From Branchiostoma lanceolatum (taxonomy: Eukaryota > Chordata > Leptocardii > Amphioxiformes > Branchiostomatidae): a DNA stretch of 64,000 bases. Below, piece by piece: positions 12,804 to 32,200 of this stretch. The position numbers and the translations under genes are program-made. The first letter of the stretch is position 1. Every line of letters begins with the position of its first letter. The notes beneath the pieces are model-generated. The model saw only the letters and a list, made by a program, of their open reading frames with translations. It did no database searches and was not told the DNA's origin. The stretch is taken from the NCBI RefSeq assembly GCF_035083965.1, contig NC_089732.1:4665383-4729382 (forward strand). The letters run 5' to 3'.

Positions 12804-15292
12804 CCAATCAGCACGCTGGACGCTCCACGTCACACTTCACCATAGCAACCAGCTGCAACCTTCATCGCAACCTTGGAAAGAAATTCAATGTTACACCTTA
12901 CTTATTGAGTGAGTAGAGTATATATAATGGAGACTACAAAGTATTTAGTTTTATATCCTGATGATATCAGATCTACGCTTCGCATGTTTAAATAAATCAG
13001 ATGTATATTCAGATGAATTTTATCCTGGTGTGCCGCTTATATGTTCTCTCTTAGATGTGTTATGTTATATTACATGCTGGAACATGGACCAAAGGATAAT
13101 GAACTGCCTTGGGAGACACTGTTTAACTACTCAGTGCCTTCAGCCTATAAAGGTGTTGTTAACAAGATTGTCGCTAGGTGACTAGTCCCTTTGAGAACCA
13201 ATGTTGGTTGGTACAAAAGTGTCATGAAAAATGATGTATTGTGATAACACCAGTGAATTTTGTCCCAATGACTGCTTTAAATGAATAGAAATATTTATAT
13301 TTGATAAGCATTGCAATTAAGACGCACACGATAGAATTGAAATTTCAGAAGTAGATGCAACTGACTTCAACCAGGTACCTAGGTGTATTCTGAACCAGAA
13401 AAAATGCATTCACTTATTTAAAAGGCTGGAAAGTAAATAAAATCGATTGAGATGGCAAGAGGAAGCATATTAGATTATTGAATCATAGACTTCATATGCT
13501 GTGCTGTTTTACATTAAGTCATCTAGTGTGCTATTTACTCAAGTTTACCGAAGGTGTATGAACTCTTACTTGCATACTCACATTCCCATGTTGTACAAAC
13601 AACTACACTTTGGTACACATGTACCAAATGGTTGCGCATTTGTGCATGGATAATTTTCTATTTTCATGATTGTCCAAACTTCATCTGGGACACTTTTTTT
13701 TACTGTTGTGTGTGCATATGAGAGTGATGCCTTTATATTTGTACTTCTGGTTATTGAATTAAACTGGTATTATTGACATTTCATTATCTTATCGACAACT
13801 ATCGTCGAGAGTTTACAGCGTGCACTTGTTCAAAAAGAGTATTAAGTTAAGATGCTGCCCAAGCTTTTAAAAATTGAATCTTTTACGTACATGTACAAAG
13901 AGCTAATATGTACTGAGGTCACAATTGAAAACATGCATGTACATCAGAACATGTAATAAAGGAAACTAAAAGCGCATGTTGCCCGTCTTTCTATGTGTTC
14001 CGTCTTGAAGTTGCAACATGATGTAGCCAGACGACATTGAACAATCTTAAGCCCATTTTGATATTGATTGTGAGGCTGTGATATCACTGACCGGCCAACA
14101 AGTGATCTTTGTTATCCACCCCTTTCTTCCGCTCTGTAGACTATACAACTATTAACTGCACAAGAAACGCATTCCAGGCAAGCTAGTCTATAGAAAAGAC
14201 CGTCATAGACCCACAGAATAATAGAAATGCCACATCGGAGAACGAGCAGAATCTGAACTTGACTTGCAGTACTGAAGCGCCGACTAGTGACGAATAGAGG
14301 TACGACAGTCAATGGGCGGTGAGAACCTGACCTTGACTGGTGGGACTGAAGCGCCGCTTAGTGACGAGTGAAGGTACTTCAGCCAGGGATCGCGTGCAGT
14401 TCGTGTTCAGAGCTGTGCAAAAGTCGACTTTTATTGGAATTTCAGATTATCTTATGAACTATATTGAAGTCAGGTTTAAGCAAGCACGGTTATATAGAAT
14501 AGAGACACTCTGCGGCTGACTGCAGTGTTGCATGCAACAAAAGCACGAAGCAAGCCCGGATATTTTGCATTTACAGTGCCCCGAACTGACGCTACAATTA
14601 CACAAACCGAAGACGCTGCATCAGTCTTTTCTTCGGTGAAAAGAAGAAGCTATTGACCCCCCAAAATAAGCCCATTTACGTTTTAGGGCCCTTAAGAGCG
14701 ACAATCCGTTATACTGTGCAGTGCTCCGCTGAGGTGGATAATCAGGGCATGGAGGTGACCTTTCCGTAACGACCCGCGACGGAAAACTTATTATACCCTG
14801 ATTATCCAAATTATATCATATCGCACAATATCGCAGACTGTCGATCTAAAACACAGTAGACGTTCTTGCAAGGCCACGCCGACCCTATTTTGTAAATATG
14901 ATCATCCGGACACAACTGAAATTGCATAAATCGCATAAAAGGCTAACTTCTTAAGTCCAAGTGAGGACGACGGTCACAAAAATGATTGAACACGCAGAAC
15001 AGTTTATCACTTGCAACCTCTGTTGCTGTTTCATCAGAATGAAGGTTGTAGGTAGGACCGTATGTGCTATTCAATACATAAGTAGTCAAGCAACTGCTTG
15101 CAATAGATTTTGTACACGGTTAGGCGTTTCAGCTAGCATCCGTTATTTTTCGTCAGTGACTGGGAGATCAGTGAATCAACTTGAAGTATACTTGTTATAT
15201 GATTTTGTGATCTGGTGTCCAGATGCTTATTGATGTACATAAGTAGATAAACAGTCAAATGAAGTAAAGTAGTCATGAAAAATGGCATAAGG
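12804..15292. other. 3' UTR of the DOMON gene and intergenic DNA
   Basis: The first polyadenylation motif after the stop is AATAAA at 12991-12996; later ones occur near 13434 and 13951. Beyond that I see no gene. There are two imperfect copies of a 75-80 bp unit at about 14252-14312 and 14329-14384 ('actgaagcgccg-ttagtgacga'). A 72 bp hairpin has arms GGATAATCAGGG (14736-14747) and CCCTGATTATCC (14796-14807). Confidence 0.55.
12991..12996 (+). other. Candidate polyadenylation signal, DOMON gene
   Basis: AATAAA 188 bases after the stop codon at 12801-12803. It is the nearest canonical hexamer. Use is inferred from position only. Confidence 0.45.
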
Positions 15293-17001
15293 TCTCCAAG
15301 CAGATGTTGGGTAAAATATCGTAATGTTTTCTGACTGACGACAGGGATTCTCTGACATTCCCTTGCCCCATATAATCAAATGAACAGTTGCGTAGAAGGC
15401 CTGAGTTGTTAAGGGAAGGCGGGTGGTGCCCATATATAACGTTAATCTGCACGTTATGTACAAGATATGATGTATACATTAATGTAGGGGGCGCTTCGAC
15501 GGGCGAACATGGTGTTACGTGGGCACCTCACGCCACGCTCACAAATCGATCATTTTTATCAACTCGTGTCTTAAATGTCATTCTAGATTTACATAAAGAT
15601 GTTCTGACCTTCTTGAAAAACCTTTTACTGGATTTAAGCCTAATTTCATGTATATTTTCACATTTTACAAGTCGGGACTACATACCCTATCATAGCCTAA
15701 TCTGCAGTACCGATGCCGGGCGCGACCTGAAAAGTGGCTAAGACGACCGTCAAATTGCCAGATTTCAGTCTTTTCGGGAATGGGAAAACCGCGAAAGGCT
15801 CGCAAAGGGGTTTGAATTTTTAGGCTTGTTTGAATTTTCATGTCCACTATTTGAAATGATGGTATATCTAAGATTTTTCACAAACAATACTATAAGATAT
15901 TATGTTGCAAATGACACGTTTCCTTTCCAAGCTACCAACAGAAGTGGTCGAGTACATGTGTCTTGTAAATCGTCACGTTTTAAACGACTAGCACATCCAA
16001 ATGTCATTCACACTTGTGAGAGAGGAAGACGTTGAACAAATGCAACTGTGTTTCTGTTTGTTTGTTTATCAATAGCTCCAATTTTGAAGATGCACCAAGG
16101 CGTGTGGGTCACTTCTGGATGCAATATAACCATGAGCGCCGGGGGAGCTGTTTGATGGGCTCTGGGAAAGAACAAGACTTAGCGGTCTCACTAATTACCA
16201 AAAACAACCACACAATTGCATAAAAGCACACCTATACATCATAGAGTACATACAGAGATGAATACAGTTGCATTTGTTCAACACCTTCTTGTTTTATAAA
16301 ATGAGAATGAGATTCTGAAGTGGCAATTTACAGGGCATGTCCACTCGACCAATTGTATTGGTTGGTAAAATGCGATGGAAGAATAAGATTGACGACCTAC
16401 TATCCCCTTGTTTTGTTTGTGAAATGTTTCAAATATTGTTTTTATTCCTTTTGAATTGTGCCATCTTTGAAATCAACATCAAACTTAAACCCCTTCGCGA
16501 CCCTTTTCTGATTTCCCCATTCCCGAAAATACCGGAAATTGCCAATTTGACGGTCGTATGTATTAGTCACTTTTCAGATCGCGGCCGGGAGTGGTACTGC
16601 AGATAAGGCTATGACAGGGTATACTGTCCCGACTTGTAAAAATGTGAAAATATGAGAACACTTTCTCAAATTTTGTCAAAACATCTTCACGTACATTAAG
16701 AATTACCGTTAATACTTTTAGAAATGCGACTTTGCATAAAAATGATCGGTTTCTAGGCGTCACGCGAGGAGCCTATCTAACACCTTGGCCGTCCGGCGAA
16801 GCGCCCCCTACATTGTATATCCATGTACACATCACTTACTTTTCGCTCGTAGTGAGTATTACTAAGCTTATGATATATGTGGAAATCAGTCGCATTTCCT
16901 TAACAATTTTTATCTGCTTATGTGGGGTAATGGACTGTCAAAGAAGTCAGACCGTCACTCTAAAAACAATACGATCTTTCACCCCAACATCTGCTTGGAG
17001 A
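15293..17001. mobile_element. 1.7 kb foldback element with long inverted arms
   Basis: The left end TCTCCAAGCAGATGTTGGG (15293 on) is mirrored by CCCCAACATCTGCTTGGAGA ending at 17001. The arms remain recognisably inverted over about 500 bp each. Examples are 'tgtagggggcgcttcg' (15485) against its complement (about 16810), 'cacattttacaagtcggga' against about 16640, and 'gaccgtcaaattg' against about 16550. Arms differ by scattered substitutions and indels, so the insertion is old. The centre (about 15850-16440) has no transposase frame. It separates the DOMON and GH9 genes. A fragment of the same end sequence is near 38913. Confidence 0.75.
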
Positions 17002-17152
17002 TTAGGTAGGTTGTCTTAATTCAGAAGACGATATAGCAAAGTAACCAAAGTACCTGATCCATACATAAAAACACGAGACTCTATATTGCGGATAAACTTT
17101 AATCAGAAGGTTCTATTTCACAGTCCGACAAGTCGATCTGCAATCCAGGGAC

Positions 17153-17158
17153 TTTATT
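17153..17158 (-). other. Candidate polyadenylation signal, GH9 gene
   Basis: AATAAA on the minus strand about 210 bases beyond the proposed GH9 stop codon (17367-17369). It supports placing the short last exon at 17367-17389. Confidence 0.45.
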
Positions 17159-17366
17159 CCAGGAAATATATAATGTACTAGTATATCTTAGTGTTCCAAG
17201 CCTTATATCTTACATCCATTAGACCACGTGTGGTCCTGTGCGCATTTAGCCCTCTGGGCATGAATATGTAATAAAGATTATCATCATTATCATTATCATC
17301 ATTAATTCCACGAAGTTAACTCCCGGATGCTGAGATACTTCTCCAGCTTGTACCATCTCGGTTAGA

Positions 17367-25122
<7,756 letters not shown>

Positions 25123-25178
25123 GTCGGATGATCTGATGAGTGAAACAGTCGATGGACTGCCGATGGAAGGCGCCGTTC

Positions 25179-25185
25179 TTATATA
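25179..25185 (-). promoter_or_regulatory. TATA box of the GH9 gene
   Basis: Minus-strand TATATAA about 57 bases upstream of the ATG at 25122. A start about 30 bases downstream would give a 5' UTR of only about 28 bases. No intron is needed before the ATG. A TATA promoter suits a tissue-specific, strongly expressed digestive gene; that regulation is inferred. Confidence 0.65.
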
Positions 25186-25746
25186 GCCTGCCGAACTACA
25201 TGGTCACAATGTAAGAACTTTGCGATTGGACGAGGTTGTTTTCCCGGGATCCCAGCGCTTTTTTAGATTATCACACGCTTTTTGATCGTCAATATTTGCA
25301 TCGGACATCTGGTGTGTTCCCAGCATTTAGCTAGCATTGTGTGTGATTTCTCTCTTAGCAAGGGAATGTTATTAAAGTATCCAACTTTTGAGGGGGATAG
25401 ATAAACTGGATGTTTTTAGCTGAAAAACAGATTTTTGTAGGTTGGTGAGATCTCGAAAGCTAGGAGAAATGTCGAAGGCTACTCTGAATGCACTTCTCTC
25501 TCTCGGTGCTATATTGTGTGCATTGACAAATAAAACGTATATCATTACTTCCGATCAACCGTCAGACTGGGTCGACCGTACATTCTTATCTATATCACTG
25601 TTTCCGATCGTACCAGAGGCCGAGGACTGCCTGTCCTGTATGTATATAGCTTTCAAGCGACCTAGGGGACTGCTTATTGCATTATTAAATAGCCTATGTA
25701 AACATCATCAAAGACTGTGATGGCTGGTTATTATATAACTTGTTTT

Positions 25747-26614
25747 ATGTCATGCCTGGGCCTGATACGGGCGTTCCGGACCGTGTGATAACTATCCGGA
25801 TCACATAGGGTTCGGGAGGGTTATCACACAGGCTTCCATAGAATATTTCGAACGCATTTCGAACGCGTCGGTTGCGCGGCCGTCGGAAATTCGAATACCG
25901 GATTCGGAGATTGGAATCAATGTTGCTACAGTTTCTTGTTCGAGGACACAAAACTCCCTCAACTTCTGGCACATTTCGCATTGAAATGTGTGTTTTCTCG
26001 GGTGGGTATGGCCAAGGTATGACATAAATAAAATACAACACGTTGTATTCCGCATCACCCTCGGTCCCAGCCCTCCCGCGGGTCGGATCGCCCTCCGGCC
26101 TACGGCCGTCGGGCGATCCGACCCGCGGTCGGGCTGGTACCTCGGGTGATACGGAATACCCCGTGTTGTATTCTATATTTATGTCATGCCTGGGCCTGAT
26201 ACGGGTGTTCCGGACCGTGTGATAACTATCCGGATCACATAGGGTTCGGGAGGGTTATCACACAGGCTTCCATAGAATATTTCGAACGCATTTCGAACGC
26301 GTCGGTTGCGCGGCCGTCGGAAATTCGAATACCGGATTCGGAGATTGGAATCAATGTTGCTACAGTTTCTTGTTCGAGGACACAAAACTCCCTCAACTTC
26401 TGGCGTATTCCGCATTGAAATGTGTATTTTCTCGGGTGGGTATGGCCAAGGTATGACATAAATAAAATACAACACGTTGTATTCCGCATCACCCTCGGTC
26501 TCAGCCCTCCCGCGGGTCGGATCGCCCTCCGGCCTACGGCCGTCGGGCGATCCGACCCGCGGTCGGGCTGGTACCTCGGGTGATACGGAATACCCCGTGT
26601 TGTATTCTATATGG
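25747..26614. repeat. 434 bp unit duplicated in tandem, with internal palindrome
   Basis: Two copies, starting at 25747 and 26181, more than 97% alike by eye. Each holds a long GC-rich hairpin (GCGGGTCGGATCGCCC ... GGGCGATCCGACCCGC) within outer arms 'ttgtattccgcatcaccctcgg' and 'cctcgggtgatacggaatac'. No gene. The frames on the minus strand are duplicates of each other and match nothing I know. Confidence 0.85.
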
Positions 26615-26639
26615 CCAATGATATAACGGCCATTTTTTC

Positions 26640-26860
26640 GTTTGAAGGCATCCTCATTTGAGGTGAAGCATGATGCTTTTTCATTTAGCTAATAGTAGTG
26701 CAATGCGGCTTCGCTACGGCTCGCGTTTTGGCCAAGCACACCGGGTCACCCCTCCTCTTCTCGATAAGTGTGTTGGGTTCTTTTAAGTGCAGAGGTTTGA
26801 CGCTTGGGGCTAATGCCTGACGCTCCCTCATACACGGGGCCATATGGCCATATAAACAGT
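26640..26860. repeat. SINE-like interspersed repeat, longest copy
   Basis: The fullest copy of a family also seen at 5285-5450, 21588-21690 and 50355-50425: 'tgaggtgaagcatgatgc', 'gcttcgctacggctcgcg', 'caagcacaccgggtca', 'cctgacgctccctcatacac'. No box A/B could be assigned with confidence. Confidence 0.55.
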
Positions 26861-26889
26861 ATCAAATGGGGGCTTCTGATAGTAATATA

Positions 26890-27370
26890 GCTAGTCCTGT
26901 AGGTTGTTAGAAATAGCAATATAGGTAGTCCTGTATACTCTGCAAGCAGAGGTTTATGGGGCAGATCGTCACCGTTTTATCATATACCGTTTTTTATATG
27001 GGGCCAGCGAAAAAAAACCGGCATATGATAAAACGGTGACGATCTGGCCCATGAACCTCTGCTTGGAGAGTAGTCCAGTAGGTTGTTTTAAATAGCAATA
27101 TAGGTATTCCTCTAGGTTGTTTGGAACAACAAGAAAGGTAGTCCTCTAGGTTGTTTGGAATAACTAGAAAGGTAGTTCTCTAGGTTGTTTGGAACAACAA
27201 GAAAGGTAGTCCTCTAGGTTGTTTGGAATAAGAAGAAAGGTAGTCCTCTAGGTTGTTTGGAACAACAAGAAAGGTAGTCCTCTAGGTTGTTTGGAATAAC
27301 AATAAAAGTAGTCCTCTAGTATGATTGGATATAGTGATAAAGGTAGTCCTCTAGATTGTTTGAAATAGTA
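26890..27370. repeat. 34 bp minisatellite array
   Basis: About eight or more units of a 34 bp sequence (GGTAGTCCTCTAGGTTGTTT + GGAACAACAAGAAA), more divergent at both ends. A MITE (26938-27070) interrupts the array. Downstream of the FZR1 3' end. Confidence 0.85.
26938..27070. mobile_element. MITE, CTCTCCAAGCAGAGG family, copy 2
   Basis: 133 bp. Ends CTCTGCAAGCAGAGG and CCTCTGCTTGGAGAG, flanked by TA (26936-26937, 27071-27072). The interior is nearly palindromic ('agatcgtcaccgttttatcata' and complement). It sits inside the 34 bp array, which is a clean marker of insertion. Confidence 0.85.
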
Positions 27371-27372
27371 GA

Positions 27373-28058
27373 CCTTGACAAACTTACACTGCGTACATAG
27401 TGCTGGGGTCATTGTGTCATACGTCAACATTTATCAGAACACTCTTTAGAACACTCGCATATGGAGCCCCACGTACCACTGGTCAATTGATATGTAGACA
27501 ATTTTTGACAGTCCAATGGGAAATAAAAAATATTACCGAACATGAAGTTAATGCTAACAAGTTAATTAGCTCCTGTTAAAGTTTGAGTTGGCTCGCAAAG
27601 ATGGTAGGGCACTGGACTGGACTATGCACGCACAACACAACACAACTCCAAATACCATGTGTATAGATGTGTTACATGATTTATTGGGGATAGTGCAGGA
27701 AATGGCATTTCCCTTATACCATAACAGAACTATACAAATAATAGTTTAAATCTCTCTGTTTACATCATGTTTCTGTTAGCCTTTGTAGCTAGAGTCCTCA
27801 AAGTCCAGAAGGTTATATATATATAGGCCCTGCTGCCACTACTGGGTCTGATAAAATACAAGTTATACATCAAACTTAAAGTACATCCATGCTGAAGTCA
27901 CCGATGCTGGCCACAGTTCATCTTACAGACGGAACAAACACATGAACGTTGTCAACTTTACTTGAACAACAACAAAAAGTCCATGCAAGGAGCTTTGCTC
28001 CAACTTCCAAGTCCTAGGTTGCAGTTAACAACCACTTTGAAGTAATTTGAACAAGAGG
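27373..28058. other. Intergenic DNA downstream of FZR1
   Basis: No gene recognised. On the minus strand an AATAAA (27680-27685) is a distant candidate poly(A) signal for FZR1. AT-rich with no repeats beyond a short (TA) run near 27818. Confidence 0.4.
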
Positions 28059-28274
28059 TAGCCTCTACCAGACCCCGCGAATGGCTGGAAAAATAGTAGA
28101 AATTTGCCAAATAGAGTGAATAGTATGTTAAGGGAGTCGGCTACGGAGAGAGGGTCCAAAATAGAGGTCGCAAACTGTAACTTCTATAGGGGACTAACTT
28201 CTCTGGCATGTTATCTGTCTATTTGGCCAATTTCTATGATTTTTCCAGCGACCTGTGGAGCCTGGTAGAGGCTA
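28059..28274. mobile_element. 216 bp MITE, TAGCC ends, perfect 9 bp target duplication
   Basis: Ends TAGCCTCTACCAG and CTGGTAGAGGCTA. Inverted similarity extends about 60 bp ('gctggaaaaatagtagaaatt', 'ggccaaatag'). It is flanked by identical AACAAGAGG (28050-28058 and 28275-28283). A second family member is at 38946-39090. Confidence 0.85.
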
Positions 28275-28283
28275 AACAAGAGG

Positions 28284-29218
28284 TAGTTTCTCCTTTTTGA
28301 TACATAGTCTTTATTGGGCGTGTGCCTAGTAATGATACATGCTTGGACATATATAATAATCTCTGGGTAGGCAGAGCAAAGTGTTGCCACTGTATAGCTC
28401 CAACATGGCAATCTTGCAGGGTTGAGGTCTCTTGTGGCGTAGTTATTTTTGAACTTACACCACAAACTTAATGTTCTTTAGTCTTGTTGCTAAAATAAAA
28501 AGGAAATATACACTAAGGATACCATTGAATGAACATTCTCTGTTCAAGGCAAAGGCTTTTCAAACAAATAAACACGGTTTTGCACAAAGCTAACAGAAAA
28601 ATACCTGTACAGTAGTTCACACATGGGACCATAATTTGTTATCAATGGCTTTGACTTTCTTTGAGAAAAAAAAGGACCTTTCAATATCAACATCTAAAAG
28701 TTAGTGTGGTGGCAGATCAGGAAATCTTTTCAAAATAAAAGGGCCAAAGAAACAATTTAATACAAAAGAAAGTTGAACTGAAATAAAAGGGTTGGGGTCT
28801 AAAAATGTTCCTGACTTGTCCCAACATAATTTTTTGAATTAGAATAGCTCTCTGGACTTATACCACTTGTAGATCCATTATTTTGGTGTGATATTTGACG
28901 TGTTCCTCTTGAAACTCTGGCCTTATGCTGATTTGCACATAATTGATTACGAAAGGTTACTACATGTAGTTATATGTTCACCATAATTTATACCATATAA
29001 TCATATCATATCTGCAGGACTAGCAGAGTAGTTGGTTCCGTGGAAATAATTCTTATGCACAAGTAATATTTTCTCTCCCTTAGAGTAAGTTAGACTTTGA
29101 TGTTGCTTCCCACAGTTTTTCTTGTGTAGAAAATGTTTCTGTGTGAAAAGAAATGTTGTTCTTGCTGTGGTCCTGAGGTACCCTTGGCTTGGAACTGGTG
29201 CTAGACACTGTTCTGTGG
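28284..29218 (-). other. Probable FZR1 3' UTR
   Basis: AT-rich sequence following the FZR1 stop (29219-29221). No coding exon seen. The nearest clear minus-strand AATAAA is at 28310-28315, giving a 3' UTR of about 0.9 kb if used. Confidence 0.4.
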
Positions 29219-32200
29219 TCATCGGATGTGTGTATACAGGTTGAGGACCGACTTTGACTCCTGCAAAAAAGGTGAAAACCTTCATAAGAAAGAATAACAT
29301 ATCTCAAATTGAATACAAAGGACTAGATCTAAGAGACACTTGAATATCAAGATTTCAGAGACACCTGCATATCACAGAGCAAATAAGGTATAATCAAACA
29401 CTTTTTGTCAAATTTTGAACATGAACAGTGGAAGAAAGAAAGGAAGAATGAGGAAAGATGGGAAAAAAACATACCATACAAACGTTCTTGAAACATCAAT
29501 ACCGGTAGGAAATCTTGTGTTGGCATTTACAGCTTAAGATCCTTTTCATATTGAATTCTCCAACCACAAGTAAACTTCAAGAGATCAACACAGAATAAAC
29601 ACAAACTCTTACCTTATTAGATCTAGTCTTACTGAAGACGTTCCAAAATCTTAGCGTCTCGTCCCCGGCCCCCGTGACAATGGCCTCCCCGTCGGGAGAC
29701 ATGGCGAGGTACAGGACGCGGTAGGAGTGGCCGGTGAGTTTGGCCACCTGCACCAGGGAAGGGTACTTCCACACTAGGATCTGGTTCTGAGAGTACCCAT
29801 GGGTGCTCACCTACAGAAAAGGTAAACGTGTTAAGCAGAGAAGCTGCATGCACCACTTTTCAGAGAAAGTCTTTGACATGACTCAATCATATCAACACAA
29901 AAATATATCAATATAATGATGATAACTGGTCTGTATCTCCTCTGTACTTTTACTATTTCCTCTACAGCGAAGAGACTTCTAGAGGCTCCAAAGTACCAAA
30001 TCGGGAAAAACACATAGACACACACATGGACAGACACACTGACATGCCAAAAAACTATATGTCCACTTTCATGTCAGTAACAACGCAATTCAATAAGATA
30101 GTGTGAACCTACCAGCTCGTTGGCATGTTTGGACCAGGCCAGGTTGCAGACTTGAGACCCCGTGTCCACGCACTGCAGCGGCTGGCACGTCAGCGTGTTC
30201 CAGAAACGGATGCAGCGGTCAGCTGTGCCGCCGCCGGACGCCAGCAGGCCGTGCTGGTGGGGGGACCAGGCGATGGCCTTGACCGCGGCCAGGTGCTCCG
30301 TGTACTGTTGTACTGGGTTGACACTCGTCAGGTTCCATACAAATAACTGGGGAGAAAAGTGGGGATCTTGGTGTTAAAATTGAGTAGCCTGAGTACCAAC
30401 CTCCGTAGTGACCGCTGGCTCAAAAGAATTCGCTTGCTAACCACGGAGTCTGACCCTGCGCGTATCCGTACTGGCTGTCTCATTATCACGTAATGAGGGG
30501 AATTCGAGCTGCGTTCGGTGCCATTTTTCGTTCCAAGGTGTCTCTATTGCCCTGTTCGGGTCCAGTTTTGAAAGAATCGCCATGGCAACAGTTCTTAGAA
30601 CCTAGACGTTACGAAGAACAGTGTGGCATGGGGAGAAGCTTAGACGAATGGGGCCAATCAGCGAGCTCGTTCAAAATCGAAACGAATATCTGACTAACAG
30701 CCGTGACGGATACGCGCAGGGTCAGACTCCGTGGTTAGCAAGCGAATTCTTTTGAGCCAGCGGTCACTACGGAGGTTGGTACTCAGGCTAAAAATTGAGA
30801 TCATTTGATTCAAATATTTAGCTTCAGGTTTTTTTCTTTCTGCTAATTTTTGTAGTCAATGGTGTATTTGTACTTGATATACATGTATTTGATTTTGAGT
30901 TGTCTTTGCCATGATTTTTGCAAAGTAATGGTGACTGGAAAGGGACCATTATAAAGTGGAAAGCAAGTTTTTGTGTTACACAGACTCGGAATCTTATTTT
31001 CGCAAGTTTATCTTTCAAGAAGTCTAACAAACAGAAAGCAGTATAATTTCGAATCCAAACAGAGAAGGGAGCAGGACTATCTGGGACATTGACTTAAAGT
31101 GGTTGACATGGGAAGACTTGGTTTGGTTCTTACCTTATTGTCATTTCCACCTGACGCCAGGTGTTGGTGATCTGGGGACCACTTCAGGCCGCACACCTGG
31201 AATAGATAAAAAAAACAGATGAATAAACAAAACACAACAATAAAACATAATCCATAACTACAAAATAGCATTATCTTGGCTGTAGTCTATGTGGCACATT
31301 TCTTGCAGTGATTTCAACCATAGAAGTCAGGGTACTAAATATTTCATCTTTGTTTCACTGCAATTAAGTGATTGTAACCATAACCAAGTACTAAAGGCCA
31401 TAGTCAGTGCAGTGGAAGAAAGGATGAAGGTCAAGGGGAGAAAACAAGGTCCGTTTATCAACTTCGTCAGGGAAGGAGAGAAAGGAAAGACTAAGGGCAA
31501 ACAGAGAGAACAACTAGGAATCTTGGCGTCAGCATGTGACTGGATGTTACAGGCTGACGTAGGAAAGCAGCTGGAATTTCCAACAGACATTGTAGCAACA
31601 AACCTAAGACCTGATTTGTTGCTTATTTCTAGGAAGACAACACAGCTGGTGATCTTGGAGCTAACGGTCCCTTGGGAAGACCGGATAGAGGAGGCACATG
31701 AGAGGAAGCTAATGAAGTATCAGGAGATTGTAAAGAGTGCCAAGGAAAAGGGGTGGAAGGCACAGTACTTCCCAGTAGAAGTAGGGTGCCGTGGTTTTAT
31801 AGGACAGTCCCTGTGGAAGGCTCTGGGCGCTCTAGGAGTAGTAGGAAAGAAAAGAAGAGAAGTGACCAGAAAGATAGCAGAGACAGCCACCGACTCATCC
31901 TACTGGGTATGGGCACAGAGGTCCAAGAACTAGGAACACCCGTCGAGCAGCGCCCGGCCAGCGCTGTTGCCCCGCCGCCCGGAGGAGTACTACTTGTAGG
32001 GGCGAAACTCCGAGGAAGGACGGAAAGTAGCTGAAGACGACGGGAAGCAGATGACCTTCTGTATCATGTAAGTTGATTAATATACCAAGCCTCTTTTCTT
32101 TTAGCTTGCAAATCACACATTCCAATTTTTCCGCAATCTCAGATATTATTCTGGGAATAATTGCAAGTGAGTATTTCGAGTCCTGGAAGTACTACCTTAC

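Noticed and set aside
25442-25720. Possible small gene of 92 codons upstream of GH9
   Set aside because: No family resemblance, no splice partners, ordinary length for a chance frame in AT-rich DNA.
25745-26492. Pairs of matching minus-strand frames
   Set aside because: They are the two copies of the 434 bp tandem unit; same sequence, no homology, no codon pattern.
26890-27370. CRISPR-like array
   Set aside because: Units are contiguous 34 bp tandem repeats without unique spacers in eukaryotic DNA; a minisatellite.
31753-32034. Second gene overlapping the endonuclease fragment
   Set aside because: Alternative-frame shadow of the retroelement 3' end.
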